Below are positions 27,598-36,510 of a stretch of 64,000 nucleotides of DNA, in pieces. The notes under the pieces were generated by a model that made no database searches, was not told the origin of the DNA, and saw only the letters and a program-made list of their open reading frames with translations. The translations under genes and the position numbers were made by a program. Position 1 is the stretch's first letter, and each line of letters begins with the position of its first letter. Source of the stretch: Ignavibacteriota bacterium (GTDB taxonomy: Bacteria > Bacteroidota > Ignavibacteria > Ignavibacteriales > Melioribacteraceae); the NCBI GenBank assembly GCA_002698995.1, contig PAAX01000026.1:310001-374000 (forward strand), written 5' to 3'.

Positions 27598-28767
27598 TTA
27601 AATACCGCGTGGAAATCCTTTAGTTTTATCCGGAGTTGAACCCCAGCCGATTAATAGTGTAAATCTTAGTGTATCAGACAATGGGTGATTTTCACCACCT
27701 TGGAAGACATCGGTAGTTATATATGAGAAATCAAATCCGTATAAATCATATCTGATACCGGCACCAAGAGTAATAAATTTTCTATTTCCGTATGAAGGAT
27801 CTTCATAAAAGAATCCTGCTCTTAACGCAAACATAAAATCTTTAGGATCGCCGTACCAATATTCTAATCCCATAGAAGTAACAATATCACGTAATTCTTC
27901 ACTCATAGGATCATCAGCCCATGCAGTAAAAATTGAACTATACCATTTTGTTCTATCACCTGAAGATTGTGTTGTATCTATTCTATCAACTAACAGTTTA
28001 GAAAAATCTAAAGTATATGTTAAAGAATTATAATCATCCTGAAGTAATCTCAATGCAAATCCAAGTCTAAAGTTTGTTGGTATAGGATCAGCCTGAGCTT
28101 GATCTATATAATAGATTTCGGGACCAATGTTGCTTAGATTAGCACCGATGCTTAATCTATTTCCAAAATCACCGATAAAAGGAATATTTAATTCTTGAGG
28201 ACGCCACATTGCAGCAAGGTCAAATGATACAGAAGTAGCAACACCGCTTCCCTGCTCTTCACCGGCACCTTTATCAGCCAAACGACTATGAATAACTCTA
28301 AAGTTAAAACCTAATCCCCAGTCACTATGAACTTTAGTAGCATAACCAAGGGTTAAAGCTGCATCAAATGAACGGAAAGTCCCTATAATTTCCGGTGAAT
28401 TTTGACCTGTTCTTGCAAATTCGCCAAAATTCATATATGTGATACTTGCGGTAACACTTCCGCCAAGTTCTTCAACATATTGTCTGTAAGTGAGATATTC
28501 GTAGAATAAATCCAATTGAAATTGCGGCAGCCAATTGGCATGTGTAAAACTAATTTCAGAACCTGACAAAAATGCAATACCAGCAGGATTCCAAAAAATA
28601 GCAGCTGAGTTGTCTGCTAATCCACCGCCAGATTCACCAATTCCTCCGGCTCTTGAATCGGGAGCCAATAAAAGGAAAGGTACTGCTGCTTCACCCTGAG
28701 CATTTGTTTTAACATTATAACCTATCAATAACATAAAAATCATTAACAACAAAGACATTCTTTTCAT
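27598..28767 (-). CDS. porV: T9SS outer-membrane protein PorV (PorV/PorQ family)
   Basis: 389 residues with a signal peptide and a FadL-like barrel. Typical PorV/PorQ features: FLLLAPDSRAGGIGESGGG, NSAAIFWNPAGIAFL, SITYMNFGEFARTG. PorV shuttles T9SS cargo from the SprA translocon to the PorU sortase at the outer membrane. It is immediately downstream of porU, the order expected of a functional pair. Confidence 0.94.
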   Translation of the reverse strand: MKRMSLLLMIFMLLIGYNVKTNAQGEAAVPFLLLAPDSRAGGIGESGGGLADNSAAIFWNPAGIAFLSGSEISFTHANWLPQFQLDLFYEYLTYRQYVEELGGSVTASITYMNFGEFARTGQNSPEIIGTFRSFDAALTLGYATKVHSDWGLGFNFRVIHSRLADKGAGEEQGSGVATSVSFDLAAMWRPQELNIPFIGDFGNRLSIGANLSNIGPEIYYIDQAQADPIPTNFRLGFALRLLQDDYNSLTYTLDFSKLLVDRIDTTQSSGDRTKWYSSIFTAWADDPMSEELRDIVTSMGLEYWYGDPKDFMFALRAGFFYEDPSYGNRKFITLGAGIRYDLYGFDFSYITTDVFQGGENHPLSDTLRFTLLIGWGSTPDKTKGFPRGI

Positions 28768-28819
28768 TTATTTTTCCTCCAAATAGATTTCATTTTTCCA
28801 ATTTGTACAAACTTTAATT

Positions 28820-31800
28820 TTACCTAATTACTGCTAATTTTCCAAGTATATTTTCAGTAAGAGAACCATCAATAGTTTTAATATTTAATTTATAAAGATA
28901 AGTACCGTTTGCAAGTTGATTACCGTCTTCATCCCTTCCATCCCAAAATACTTTAACAAACTTATCATTAATTCCATATGAATTAATCTCTTTAATCAAC
29001 CTACCGGCAATTGTATATACTTTTATATTTATGTCAACGGTTTCAGTTAAATTATGCTGAAATGTAAAATAAGTAGTATTACTAAAAGGATTGGGATAAT
29101 TGTAAACATCGCGGATTGCCAAGCCATCTGCACCAACAACACTAAAATATTCTTCTGAAGAAGAGAGATTATTAAATACATCCCAAGCTTTAATTTTTAT
29201 TTTATAATCCCCTTCAGAATAATTGCTGAATTTATAATCAATTAAACCGGATTTACCACCGGCATCCAAATCGCCTATAAAATAATTTGTTAAATCAATA
29301 GGATCATCATTATCGTCATTTATAATTCCTTCAAGTTTATGCCCAATGCCGGTTCCGGTTGTATTTAATCCAGTTTCATCACTAAGTTTTACTAATAGAT
29401 TAAAATCTTTATTAACCAGATAAGCGTTAGTATAAGAAAGATCATCAAAATAAATTTCTATTTCAGGACCGCTTCCGTCATTTGTTACTGTTGAATCAGT
29501 TCCACCAACAATAATATTTTCAGTTACTCCAATTCCGTCTGAATTATTGTTGAATAAGTAAGCAATAATTTTACCATTTTGATTTTCATAAGAAATATCT
29601 TTAGGAACGGTAAAGGAAGTTGCGAATTCCCCATTATTTATCGATACTTTTCCTCTAAAAATTAATCCGCCTTGATATTCAACATTGTAGCTAATTTCTT
29701 CCAAAAACACTTTTCGTTTAGAATCAAATACTGTTATAATTCCTTCACCGTTAAATGAAGTATTGTTTGAAGAATCAGAATTAATAACATTACCTTTAAT
29801 TGTAACATTACCCAGAGCATTTATTTGAACATTAGTTGTTAAGTTCTGACCATTAACTTCCGATATTTTAACCGGATTTTTAGGAACCGCAAGAATTAAT
29901 CCCGGATCACAGAAAAGATGAAATCTTTCATCATTAGCAGTAGTTGATTCGGTTTTTGTTCTTTGATATCCGTTCCCGATTCTAATTGGGAAATTTGTTG
30001 AACTAAAAAGATTAGAATAGAACTTTTCATTTAATCTAGCATTTTGATTTGAGTAAACCGGTCTAACTGCTGTAAATACTCCAATCAATCCGGCATTAGG
30101 AAGAAATAATAAATCCTCAGCACCACTTTCAACAGTAGGATCATCATATTTGCCAAAATCACAGGTTGCTGCTGTTAAGAAAGGATACACACTATTTGAA
30201 AGCTGTGGTATTGTACTTGATCTTTCAAAAATAAATTCATGTGCCCAAACATCGGGATTACCATGCCCAATATAATTCAGTAGTATAGTTCCATTATTAA
30301 ATGCATTTACCAATGCTTGATTGACAGTAGGTTTACGTCTCCCTAATCCGGTTACAACAGCGGGATAATCAGCTAAATATATTTTCTGCTGATCAAAATA
30401 TGAAGGGACAAAATCTCTTGATAATTCTTCAGACTGTCTGGTATGCAGACTTCCGTCATCACCTGTTGTTGTATAACCGTCGTCAGCAACTAAGGTAATT
30501 CTATTTCTCCAAATACCTTCAGTTTTAGTAGATTCATAATCAATAATTTTATCAACTACTATTTCTGCTTGCTGAACAGAGTTAACGGGTAATCTTCCTA
30601 AAGCTAAATCGGCAGATTCATCAGCATTGGAACCGTTAATTCTTCCAAAGAAATCATCAAAAGGATAAGAATCGATTTCGTGAAAAGTTTTTAATAATGT
30701 TTGGAAAGTCGGAATATAATTATTATTTCTTTCTTCAGTATTGAGATAATCATAAGTACCTCCCCCTAAAAAGAAAATATAAAATGGTTTTGTATTCCAA
30801 TTATCGTATGCATATTTTAGAAAATCTCTGATTGCAGTCGGATCTTTAATCCCCGAACTGAATTCATTAAAAATTTCATCTATATAAAATACCTTTGACG
30901 ATAAAGGAAAATCGGAACCGGTACTTCTGAATTCAGCTAATCTTTCAGCCGGAGCTTTAAAATCTTTATGAGTTATAATAACATGTTCGGCACCTTCTGA
31001 TTCTGCTCTAACAAATGAATTATCAATTTTTTCAAAACCTGAAGGAGTTTTATAATTGCTTGTGTTTAATGCATAAAACTTCGAAACTTTATTTGCTGAT
31101 TCACTTTTTTGAAATCTTAAATCTCCGCCGCTAATAAAACTTGGATTAATTAGTTTAACTGTAGTAAAATCAGTCACATCAAAAATTTGATTAGAACTAG
31201 TTGAAAAATTTGATAGTCTGTACTCAACTGTTCCATTTTGATTATTGGAGAAAAAAACTAATTCATTTTCTATTGCTTTAAGACTTCTTTGATATTCAAT
31301 TTCATAAAAGTCTAAATAGCCTCTTGAAACCAAGTTTGTGGTGTTGTAAGTAAATTTGAGAACACTTCTTGAATCGGTAAAATTTCCGTTATAAATAACA
31401 GAGCCGCTTTCTAAAACACCAAGTTCGTATAAAGAAGTAACTGGACGTCTGAGAGTTTTAGTTAAAATATTATTTCCACTTTCTTCAATTATTAATTGAA
31501 CTGCTGATTCACCAACATTGCCGAAAGAATAATTATACTTAACCTCAGTTCCCGAAATATGATCCATTATAGGAGTTATGTATGTATAACTAATTTTACT
31601 TGATGAATACTCGTCACTTACATAAACTAATCCGGATTTAATTACATTAATGTTATCTTCATCATTAAATTCAAAAGCTAATGTACTTGTTTGTATTTGT
31701 GGATTTGATGAATTTTCACTTTGAACTGTATTTATACGTTTACCTTGACTTCCGCCAAAAGTAAGCCAAAAGTAATTTTCTCTGGTATACCAATTTTTAT

Positions 31801-32779
31801 TTCTAATTATTTTTGATTCACTTTCACTGTAATCCCAAAAATCAACTCCTCTTCCGTAAAAAAGTATATAATCATTTTCATTAAAGGAACCGTCATTTTC
31901 CCCTTCAACTTTTATAGCTAATTCCTGAAGATCGTTTGGTCTTTCAGCATTTTTCAACCATGGAAGAATTTTGCCGCCATTGTTGTAAATCTTGATTGTT
32001 CTTGGATCTAAACTGCTTAGATTTATTCCCATTGAAGTTAAAAGCGCAGCATCGATTTTATAAATTCCCTCTTCTGTGATTGGGAATTTGAACCAAGTTC
32101 CATTGGCTAAAACGGATGGTACGGAAGTCTGATTTGATTTTGCAAAAACATTTTTGGCAAACCATTCTTTGGCTTGTTCACTATTAATAACATTGTTAAC
32201 GGCATATTCATCTAATGGTGTAACTTCTGTTAATGAAGTCTGATTTGAGAGGTTTACTTCTACAATAACTTTCTCATACAATTTTATTGTTTCCGAATCT
32301 TCATCATAATGAACTGGATTTATTCTTAAATATTGTACAGGCAGATTTCTAACAAAACCAAATTTATCAGGAAAGATTAATTCTTTATTCTCAACTCTAT
32401 AGTTGTCTTCAATTATTTTATAATCATTTACAAAAAAATTATTTTCTTTTTTAGTGTAAGGAATAGGAGAAACTTTGCCTTTAAGAATTTTATAATTGGA
32501 AGCAAGTACTCTAAAAGTGTTGCCAAATTCATTTTTAACACCAATAGGAAATACTCGTGATCTAAGATCAGGTTTGCCAAAATTTTGATTTTCAATTTCA
32601 GCAAAATTAAAATCAATCAACAAATAATTTTGATTGTCAATTTTGATTGTGTCAATTGAATAAACCGGTTTGAACTCAAAAACTACGGAGTTATCCGAAG
32701 TTCTTAAAATTTTGTAATCTTGTGAAAAAATAGATGTGAAAATCACAAGAAGACTTAACACCGATAATTTGCTTTTCAT
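28820..32779 (-). CDS. porU: T9SS sortase PorU
   Basis: 1319 residues with a signal peptide. The C25 (gingipain) catalytic domain holds the His in NYIGHGNPDVWAHE (about residue 839) and the Cys in TAATCDFGKYDDP (about 871). N-terminal beta-rich domains precede it. The C-terminus has NYPNPFSNTTYFTF and ends SLTENILGKLAVIR, a FlgD-like T9SS tail. PorU removes the sorting tail of T9SS cargo and attaches it to the surface. Catalytic residues are present, so it should be active. It heads a run with porV, the dead M6-like protein and the gluzincin fusion. Confidence 0.95.
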   Translation of the reverse strand: MKSKLSVLSLLVIFTSIFSQDYKILRTSDNSVVFEFKPVYSIDTIKIDNQNYLLIDFNFAEIENQNFGKPDLRSRVFPIGVKNEFGNTFRVLASNYKILKGKVSPIPYTKKENNFFVNDYKIIEDNYRVENKELIFPDKFGFVRNLPVQYLRINPVHYDEDSETIKLYEKVIVEVNLSNQTSLTEVTPLDEYAVNNVINSEQAKEWFAKNVFAKSNQTSVPSVLANGTWFKFPITEEGIYKIDAALLTSMGINLSSLDPRTIKIYNNGGKILPWLKNAERPNDLQELAIKVEGENDGSFNENDYILFYGRGVDFWDYSESESKIIRNKNWYTRENYFWLTFGGSQGKRINTVQSENSSNPQIQTSTLAFEFNDEDNINVIKSGLVYVSDEYSSSKISYTYITPIMDHISGTEVKYNYSFGNVGESAVQLIIEESGNNILTKTLRRPVTSLYELGVLESGSVIYNGNFTDSRSVLKFTYNTTNLVSRGYLDFYEIEYQRSLKAIENELVFFSNNQNGTVEYRLSNFSTSSNQIFDVTDFTTVKLINPSFISGGDLRFQKSESANKVSKFYALNTSNYKTPSGFEKIDNSFVRAESEGAEHVIITHKDFKAPAERLAEFRSTGSDFPLSSKVFYIDEIFNEFSSGIKDPTAIRDFLKYAYDNWNTKPFYIFFLGGGTYDYLNTEERNNNYIPTFQTLLKTFHEIDSYPFDDFFGRINGSNADESADLALGRLPVNSVQQAEIVVDKIIDYESTKTEGIWRNRITLVADDGYTTTGDDGSLHTRQSEELSRDFVPSYFDQQKIYLADYPAVVTGLGRRKPTVNQALVNAFNNGTILLNYIGHGNPDVWAHEFIFERSSTIPQLSNSVYPFLTAATCDFGKYDDPTVESGAEDLLFLPNAGLIGVFTAVRPVYSNQNARLNEKFYSNLFSSTNFPIRIGNGYQRTKTESTTANDERFHLFCDPGLILAVPKNPVKISEVNGQNLTTNVQINALGNVTIKGNVINSDSSNNTSFNGEGIITVFDSKRKVFLEEISYNVEYQGGLIFRGKVSINNGEFATSFTVPKDISYENQNGKIIAYLFNNNSDGIGVTENIIVGGTDSTVTNDGSGPEIEIYFDDLSYTNAYLVNKDFNLLVKLSDETGLNTTGTGIGHKLEGIINDDNDDPIDLTNYFIGDLDAGGKSGLIDYKFSNYSEGDYKIKIKAWDVFNNLSSSEEYFSVVGADGLAIRDVYNYPNPFSNTTYFTFQHNLTETVDINIKVYTIAGRLIKEINSYGINDKFVKVFWDGRDEDGNQLANGTYLYKLNIKTIDGSLTENILGKLAVIR

Positions 32780-32938
32780 TAATTCCTCAATAAATCCTAA
32801 TTAACGCCGATAAAGCTATAAGAAATCATTTACAATTCAATCAAAAAAAAACAGTAGCAAATTACCCGATATTTATTTGTCTCCTTTATTTTAAGCGCAA
32901 AGTTAGATAATAAATGCAATTAATGTCAAGTCAATTAA

Positions 32939-33367
32939 TTACTTTATTAAATTGTTGAGAATAAAATCAGTACCTTTATAAAACAAGGGATTTACAGAAT
33001 TTTCATTAATAATAAATCCATCTTCGGAAATTAAAACTAGTTTTCTTTGAGACATTCCCAAAAAATTTAATGCATTATATTTTTTTGATACTTCTTTTTC
33101 TTCATCACTTAAAATAGGAAACTTAAAATTATGTTTTGAATGAAAGCTTTTATGTGAGGTTATTTTGTCAGTACTAATTCCGACAATTTGTATTCCCTTT
33201 TCTAAAAATCTTTCAAAATTATTGTTATAACTGCATAACTGTTTTGTACAAACTAGAGAATCATCCTTCGGGTAAAATACTAAAAGAATTTTCTTCCCTA
33301 AATTTTCGGAAAGTGTAAAACTTTTTCCATCTTGATCTAATAAAGTAAAATCATCAGCTTTATTCAC
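32939..33367 (-). CDS. Peroxiredoxin, BCP/PrxQ type
   Basis: A 142-residue thioredoxin-fold peroxidase. The peroxidatic Cys lies in YPKDDSLVCTKQLC (PxxxSxxC form), with a possible resolving Cys five residues later as in PrxQ. FTLLDQDGKSFTLSE and VGISTD are typical. It reduces hydrogen and alkyl peroxides using thioredoxin. The stop codon lies two bases after the start region of the following HD gene's end, so the genes are close together. Confidence 0.9.
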   Translation of the reverse strand: MNKADDFTLLDQDGKSFTLSENLGKKILLVFYPKDDSLVCTKQLCSYNNNFERFLEKGIQIVGISTDKITSHKSFHSKHNFKFPILSDEEKEVSKKYNALNFLGMSQRKLVLISEDGFIINENSVNPLFYKGTDFILNNLIK

Positions 33368-33368
33368 T

Positions 33369-33932
33369 TTACAAACCTAATAATTCTTTTTCTTTTTTCA
33401 TCGCATTAATGCAGAATTGAATATGTTCATCAAGCTCAATTCCTAATTCTTCGGCACCATGTTTAATATCTTCTCTGCTTACTGCTTTTGCAAATGCTTT
33501 GTCTTTCATTTTCTTTTTTACTGATTTAACTTCTACTTCTTCAATAGATTTATTTGGGCGGACATAAGTAACTGCAGTTATAAATCCAGCTAATTCATCG
33601 CATGCATATAAAGTTTTTTCCAAAAGAGTTTCTCTTTTAACACCGGTATAATCTGCATGAGAAAGAATTGCTTTTCTAAACTCATCAGAAAATCCTTTTT
33701 CCTTCAAAATCTCTGAACCTTTATATGGATGTTCATTTTCTGACGGAAACATTTCATAATCAAAATCGTGGAGCAGAGAAACACAACTCCAAAAATCAAC
33801 ATCTTCATTAAATTTCTCTGCATATGCTTTTACGCACGCTTCAACAGCGAACGCATGTTTTAATAAACTATCACTTTTAGTATATTCTTTAAGAATTGAT
33901 AAACATTCATTTCTATTTCTCATTAAATCCAT
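33369..33932 (-). CDS. HD domain phosphohydrolase-like protein
   Basis: The start at ATG 33932 (MDLMRNRNECL) is preferred over one inside nth because AAAAAAGG precedes it. The HD fold shows H in LLKHAFAVEACVKA, HD in LLHDFDYEMFP and H in ILSHADYTG, followed by DELAGFITAVTYVRP. Such proteins bind divalent metal and hydrolyse phosphoesters; the substrate is unknown. Related uncharacterised HDIG proteins are common in bacteria. It follows nth closely and is probably co-transcribed with it. Confidence 0.85.
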   Translation of the reverse strand: MDLMRNRNECLSILKEYTKSDSLLKHAFAVEACVKAYAEKFNEDVDFWSCVSLLHDFDYEMFPSENEHPYKGSEILKEKGFSDEFRKAILSHADYTGVKRETLLEKTLYACDELAGFITAVTYVRPNKSIEEVEVKSVKKKMKDKAFAKAVSREDIKHGAEELGIELDEHIQFCINAMKKEKELLGL

Positions 33933-33946
33933 TTTAAAAACCTTTT

Positions 33947-34591
33947 TTAAGATTTGGAAAAACTTGGGCATAAATTTGCGATTACACACTCAGGGCATTT
34001 TGGTCTTCTTGCAATGCAGACTTTTCTTCCGTGCGTTGCAAGCCAATGTGATGAGTTAATCCAATAAGATTCAGGTAATAATTCTTTTAATCTAATCTCT
34101 ATCTTATCCGGATTCTGCGAATCAATAAAATTCAATAAATTTGATAATCTTTTTACATGAGTATCAACTGCAATAGCAGGAATTCCGAATGCATTTCCAG
34201 CTACTACCGAAGCTGTTTTTCTTCCAACTCCGGATAACTTCACTAATTCATCAAAATCTTTTGGTACTTCTCCATTGTGATTTTCAATTAGTTCATTGCA
34301 GCAGTTTCTTATACTTTTTGCTTTCTGCTTATAAAAACCGGTAGAATAAATATCTTTTTCTAATTCTTCAGAACTTACTTTTAGATAATCTTTTGGAGAT
34401 TTATATTTTTTGAATAAATCTTTAGTTACAATATTAACTCTTTCATCGGTACATTGAGCCGAAAGGATTGTTGCAATTAATAATTGAAACGGCGAGTTAT
34501 AATCCAATGCAGGTTTAACATTAGGATAAGCTTTACTCAAAATATCAAATATTTTTTTTGCACGATTTTTTTCTTTTGTTTCGCTATTCAT
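33947..34591 (-). CDS. nth: Endonuclease III
   Basis: 214 residues. The helix-hairpin-helix LVKLSGVGRKTASVVAG contains the catalytic Lys and the catalytic Asp is in AIAVDTHVKRLSN. The 4Fe-4S ligands fit C-x6-C-x2-C-x5-C (CIARRPKCPECVIANLC). It removes oxidised pyrimidines from DNA in base excision repair. The start overlaps the end of the ferredoxin gene. Confidence 0.97.
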   Translation of the reverse strand: MNSETKEKNRAKKIFDILSKAYPNVKPALDYNSPFQLLIATILSAQCTDERVNIVTKDLFKKYKSPKDYLKVSSEELEKDIYSTGFYKQKAKSIRNCCNELIENHNGEVPKDFDELVKLSGVGRKTASVVAGNAFGIPAIAVDTHVKRLSNLLNFIDSQNPDKIEIRLKELLPESYWINSSHWLATHGRKVCIARRPKCPECVIANLCPSFSKS

Positions 34592-34919
34592 CTTTATTAA
34601 ATCTTTTGTCTTTAATTTTTAACCGCTCTACCGGTTTGTTATTTATAAGATGAGAATTTATAATTTCATCTACATCATTAATGGTAACATTTCCATACCA
34701 AATTTGCTCGGGATAAACTACTAAGGCGGTTCCAAATTCACATGCATCTAAACATCCCGCTGAATTTGCCCTAAATTGATGTTTAATACCAAGCTCTTGA
34801 AATTTCTGTTTGAATAATTTTTTAACTTCAGAAGAGTTTTTATCTGCACAGCATCCTCTTGGATGCCCTGCTTCTCTTTTATTTTCACAGATAAAAATAT
34901 GTTTTTCAAATCTTTTCAT
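34584..34919 (-). CDS. (2Fe-2S) thioredoxin-like ferredoxin
   Basis: The start at ATG 34919 (MKRFEKHIFIC) is chosen because the fold begins there; a Met eight codons earlier lacks a ribosome site. Cys residues in HIFICENKRE, RGCCADK, SAGCLDACEFG provide the 2Fe-2S ligands of the thioredoxin-like ferredoxin family. ALVVYPEQIWYGNVTINDVDEII is the usual C-terminal part. It carries electrons in the cytoplasm; partner unknown. It overlaps nth by eight bases. Confidence 0.9.
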   Translation of the reverse strand: MKRFEKHIFICENKREAGHPRGCCADKNSSEVKKLFKQKFQELGIKHQFRANSAGCLDACEFGTALVVYPEQIWYGNVTINDVDEIINSHLINNKPVERLKIKDKRFNKDE

Positions 34920-34945
34920 AATGATACTTTCATGAATTATCATAA

Positions 34946-34978
34946 AAACAAAAAAAGGGAAATAAATATTTCCCTTTT
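34946..34978 (-). terminator. Terminator of tRNA-Glu
   Basis: AAAAGGGAAAT (34953-34963) pairs with ATTTCCCTTTT (34968-34978) with a 4-nt loop. On the minus strand it follows the tRNA 3' end by four bases and is followed by seven T's. Confidence 0.88.
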
Positions 34979-34982
34979 CCTG

Positions 34983-35056
34983 TAGCGCGTACGGGATTCG
35001 AACCCGTGATCTCCGCCTTGAGAGGGCGGCGTCCTAAGCCGCTAGACGAACGCGCC
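34983..35056 (-). tRNA. tRNA-Glu (CTC anticodon)
   Basis: 74 bases from GGCGCGT to the discriminator A. The acceptor stem pairs GGCGCGT with ACGCGCT (the first pair is G-U). The anticodon stem CCGCC/GGCGG holds the loop CTCTCAA, anticodon CTC, which reads GAG. The T-arm CGGGTTCGAATCCCG is canonical. CCA is not encoded. It is transcribed from the minus strand with a terminator right behind it. Confidence 0.96.
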
Positions 35057-35067
35057 CTTTCAAATAA

Positions 35068-35814
35068 TTATTTTTTGGTAATTGTAAATTCAACTCTTCT
35101 GTTTTGTTCTCTGCCGTATTCAGTAGAATTGGTTGCAATTGGTTTTGATTCACCATAACCTTTTGATGTTATTCTTGCATCAGCAACACCGTTGCTAACC
35201 AAATAATTTTTTACAGAATTTGCTCTGTCTTGAGAAAGTTTCATATTGAAATCATCTGCACCTTTGTTATCAGTATGACCTGAAACTTCAATTTCCACAG
35301 AAGGATTACTCTTCATAAAATTAACAACTTTGTTTAATTCATCATTTGATTCAGGAAGAATATCTGATTTACCAAATGCAAAGAAAACGTTTCTTAATTG
35401 AATTGTTTCACCAACTTTTACTTTTTCTTCTTCAATAACTAATTCTTCATAAGAAGCCATCCAGCTGCCGGCAATTGCGTTAATTTTAGTATCGCCCCAA
35501 GTAGCTACTTTAACTGAAAAACCATCTCTAGTAACCATATAAGGTTCTAAAGAGTATCTGATTGGAGAACCATCGGTTTTATCAATTAACTGAACACCAA
35601 CAAACACTGTTGGAACACCTTTGAATGGAGGATTAAATTTAACTTCATAACTAAAAGAACGGAGTCCGCTGCCGTTATTTAAATTATAACCGCTTGTGTT
35701 AGCATCTAAATAGAAACCGCCACTTTGGTTTAATTCAATTTTTTTAGTTGTTTGAGCAAAATTAAATGAAATGAATAATCCAAGAATTAATGATAATACT
35801 ATTACTTTTTTCAT
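35068..35814 (-). CDS. H-type lectin-like / OmpA fusion, secreted
   Basis: 248 residues with a signal peptide (VIVLSLILGLFISFNFAQ). Residues ~25-118 resemble an H-type lectin domain (YEVKFNPPFKGVPTVFVGVQ, MVTRDGFSVKVATWGDTKI, GSWMASYEE). Residues ~135-248 are an OmpA-like peptidoglycan-binding domain (SGHTDNKGADDFNMKLSQDR, GYGESKPIATN, NRRVEFTI). The OmpA part should hold the protein at the cell wall while the lectin part may bind sugar or another envelope component. I do not know this combination as a standard family. Confidence 0.85.
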   Translation of the reverse strand: MKKVIVLSLILGLFISFNFAQTTKKIELNQSGGFYLDANTSGYNLNNGSGLRSFSYEVKFNPPFKGVPTVFVGVQLIDKTDGSPIRYSLEPYMVTRDGFSVKVATWGDTKINAIAGSWMASYEELVIEEEKVKVGETIQLRNVFFAFGKSDILPESNDELNKVVNFMKSNPSVEIEVSGHTDNKGADDFNMKLSQDRANSVKNYLVSNGVADARITSKGYGESKPIATNSTEYGREQNRRVEFTITKK

Positions 35815-36063
35815 GAAAGCCCTCGTTGTTTGTTAGCTAGACAAAAATAATATTCTAGTTAATTATATCCAATTATTATAGGTAAAAAGAATAAAATAAT
35901 TTGATAAAATTCAAATGATAGAGTAACAATCGAGTTAAATAAGATTGATAAGTAGTTAATACATAAATAAATAGATAATTGGTTTTATTTAACGGAACCT
36001 TCTTTAAAGGAGTGCGTCTTAATAACTGAGTTTCAAAAAAAATTATTTTACCGGGGGGATAAA

Positions 36064-36459
36064 ATGAAAGCATTAGTAACATTATTAGCAGCTGGGTTTT
36101 TACTCAGTACAATTACCGCAGGTGAGCCGCCTGCCGCAAAATTAAAACTTCAGGCCGCAGAAGTTAATTTTCTAATCGGATTAAATTCCGAAAATGACGG
36201 ATTAAAAACTTCCTCAGCATACAATCTCGGCGAACTCCAATCTCAAAAAGCAGTAATTCCTCTTCTAAAAATGTTAAGAAATGATGAAAAAGAATGTAAT
36301 AGAATAATGGCAGCACTTGCTCTTTATAAAATAGGTGATGCAAGAGGAATGAACGCTATTAAACAAAGAATTAGATTTGATAAATGTGAGCGTGTCCGCA
36401 AAATGTGTTCAACCCTATATGCACAATATTTGCTTAACGGCAAAAGCGAAAACGTGTAA
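36064..36459 (+). CDS. Secreted HEAT-repeat protein
   Basis: 131 residues behind a strong GGGGGG ribosome site. Signal peptide MKALVTLLAAGFLLSTITAG. The mature part has two HEAT-type helical repeats (TSSAYNLGELQSQKAVIPLL; IMAALALYKIGDARGMNAI) and paired Cys near the end (CERVRKMC) that could form a disulfide. Proteins like this serve as protein-protein interaction modules in the periplasm. It is a single gene with a clear terminator. Confidence 0.86.
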   Translation: MKALVTLLAAGFLLSTITAGEPPAAKLKLQAAEVNFLIGLNSENDGLKTSSAYNLGELQSQKAVIPLLKMLRNDEKECNRIMAALALYKIGDARGMNAIKQRIRFDKCERVRKMCSTLYAQYLLNGKSENV

Positions 36460-36480
36460 GATCTCTTGTTAGTTAGTTGG

Positions 36481-36510
36481 AGCTTCCTTAGAAATAAGGA
36501 AGCTTTTTTA
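36481..36510 (+). terminator. Rho-independent terminator of the HEAT-repeat gene
   Basis: AGCTTCCTTA (36481-36490) pairs with TAAGGAAGCT (36495-36504) with a GAAA tetraloop and is followed by six T's. It also meets the end of the convergent ATPase gene. Confidence 0.92.
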
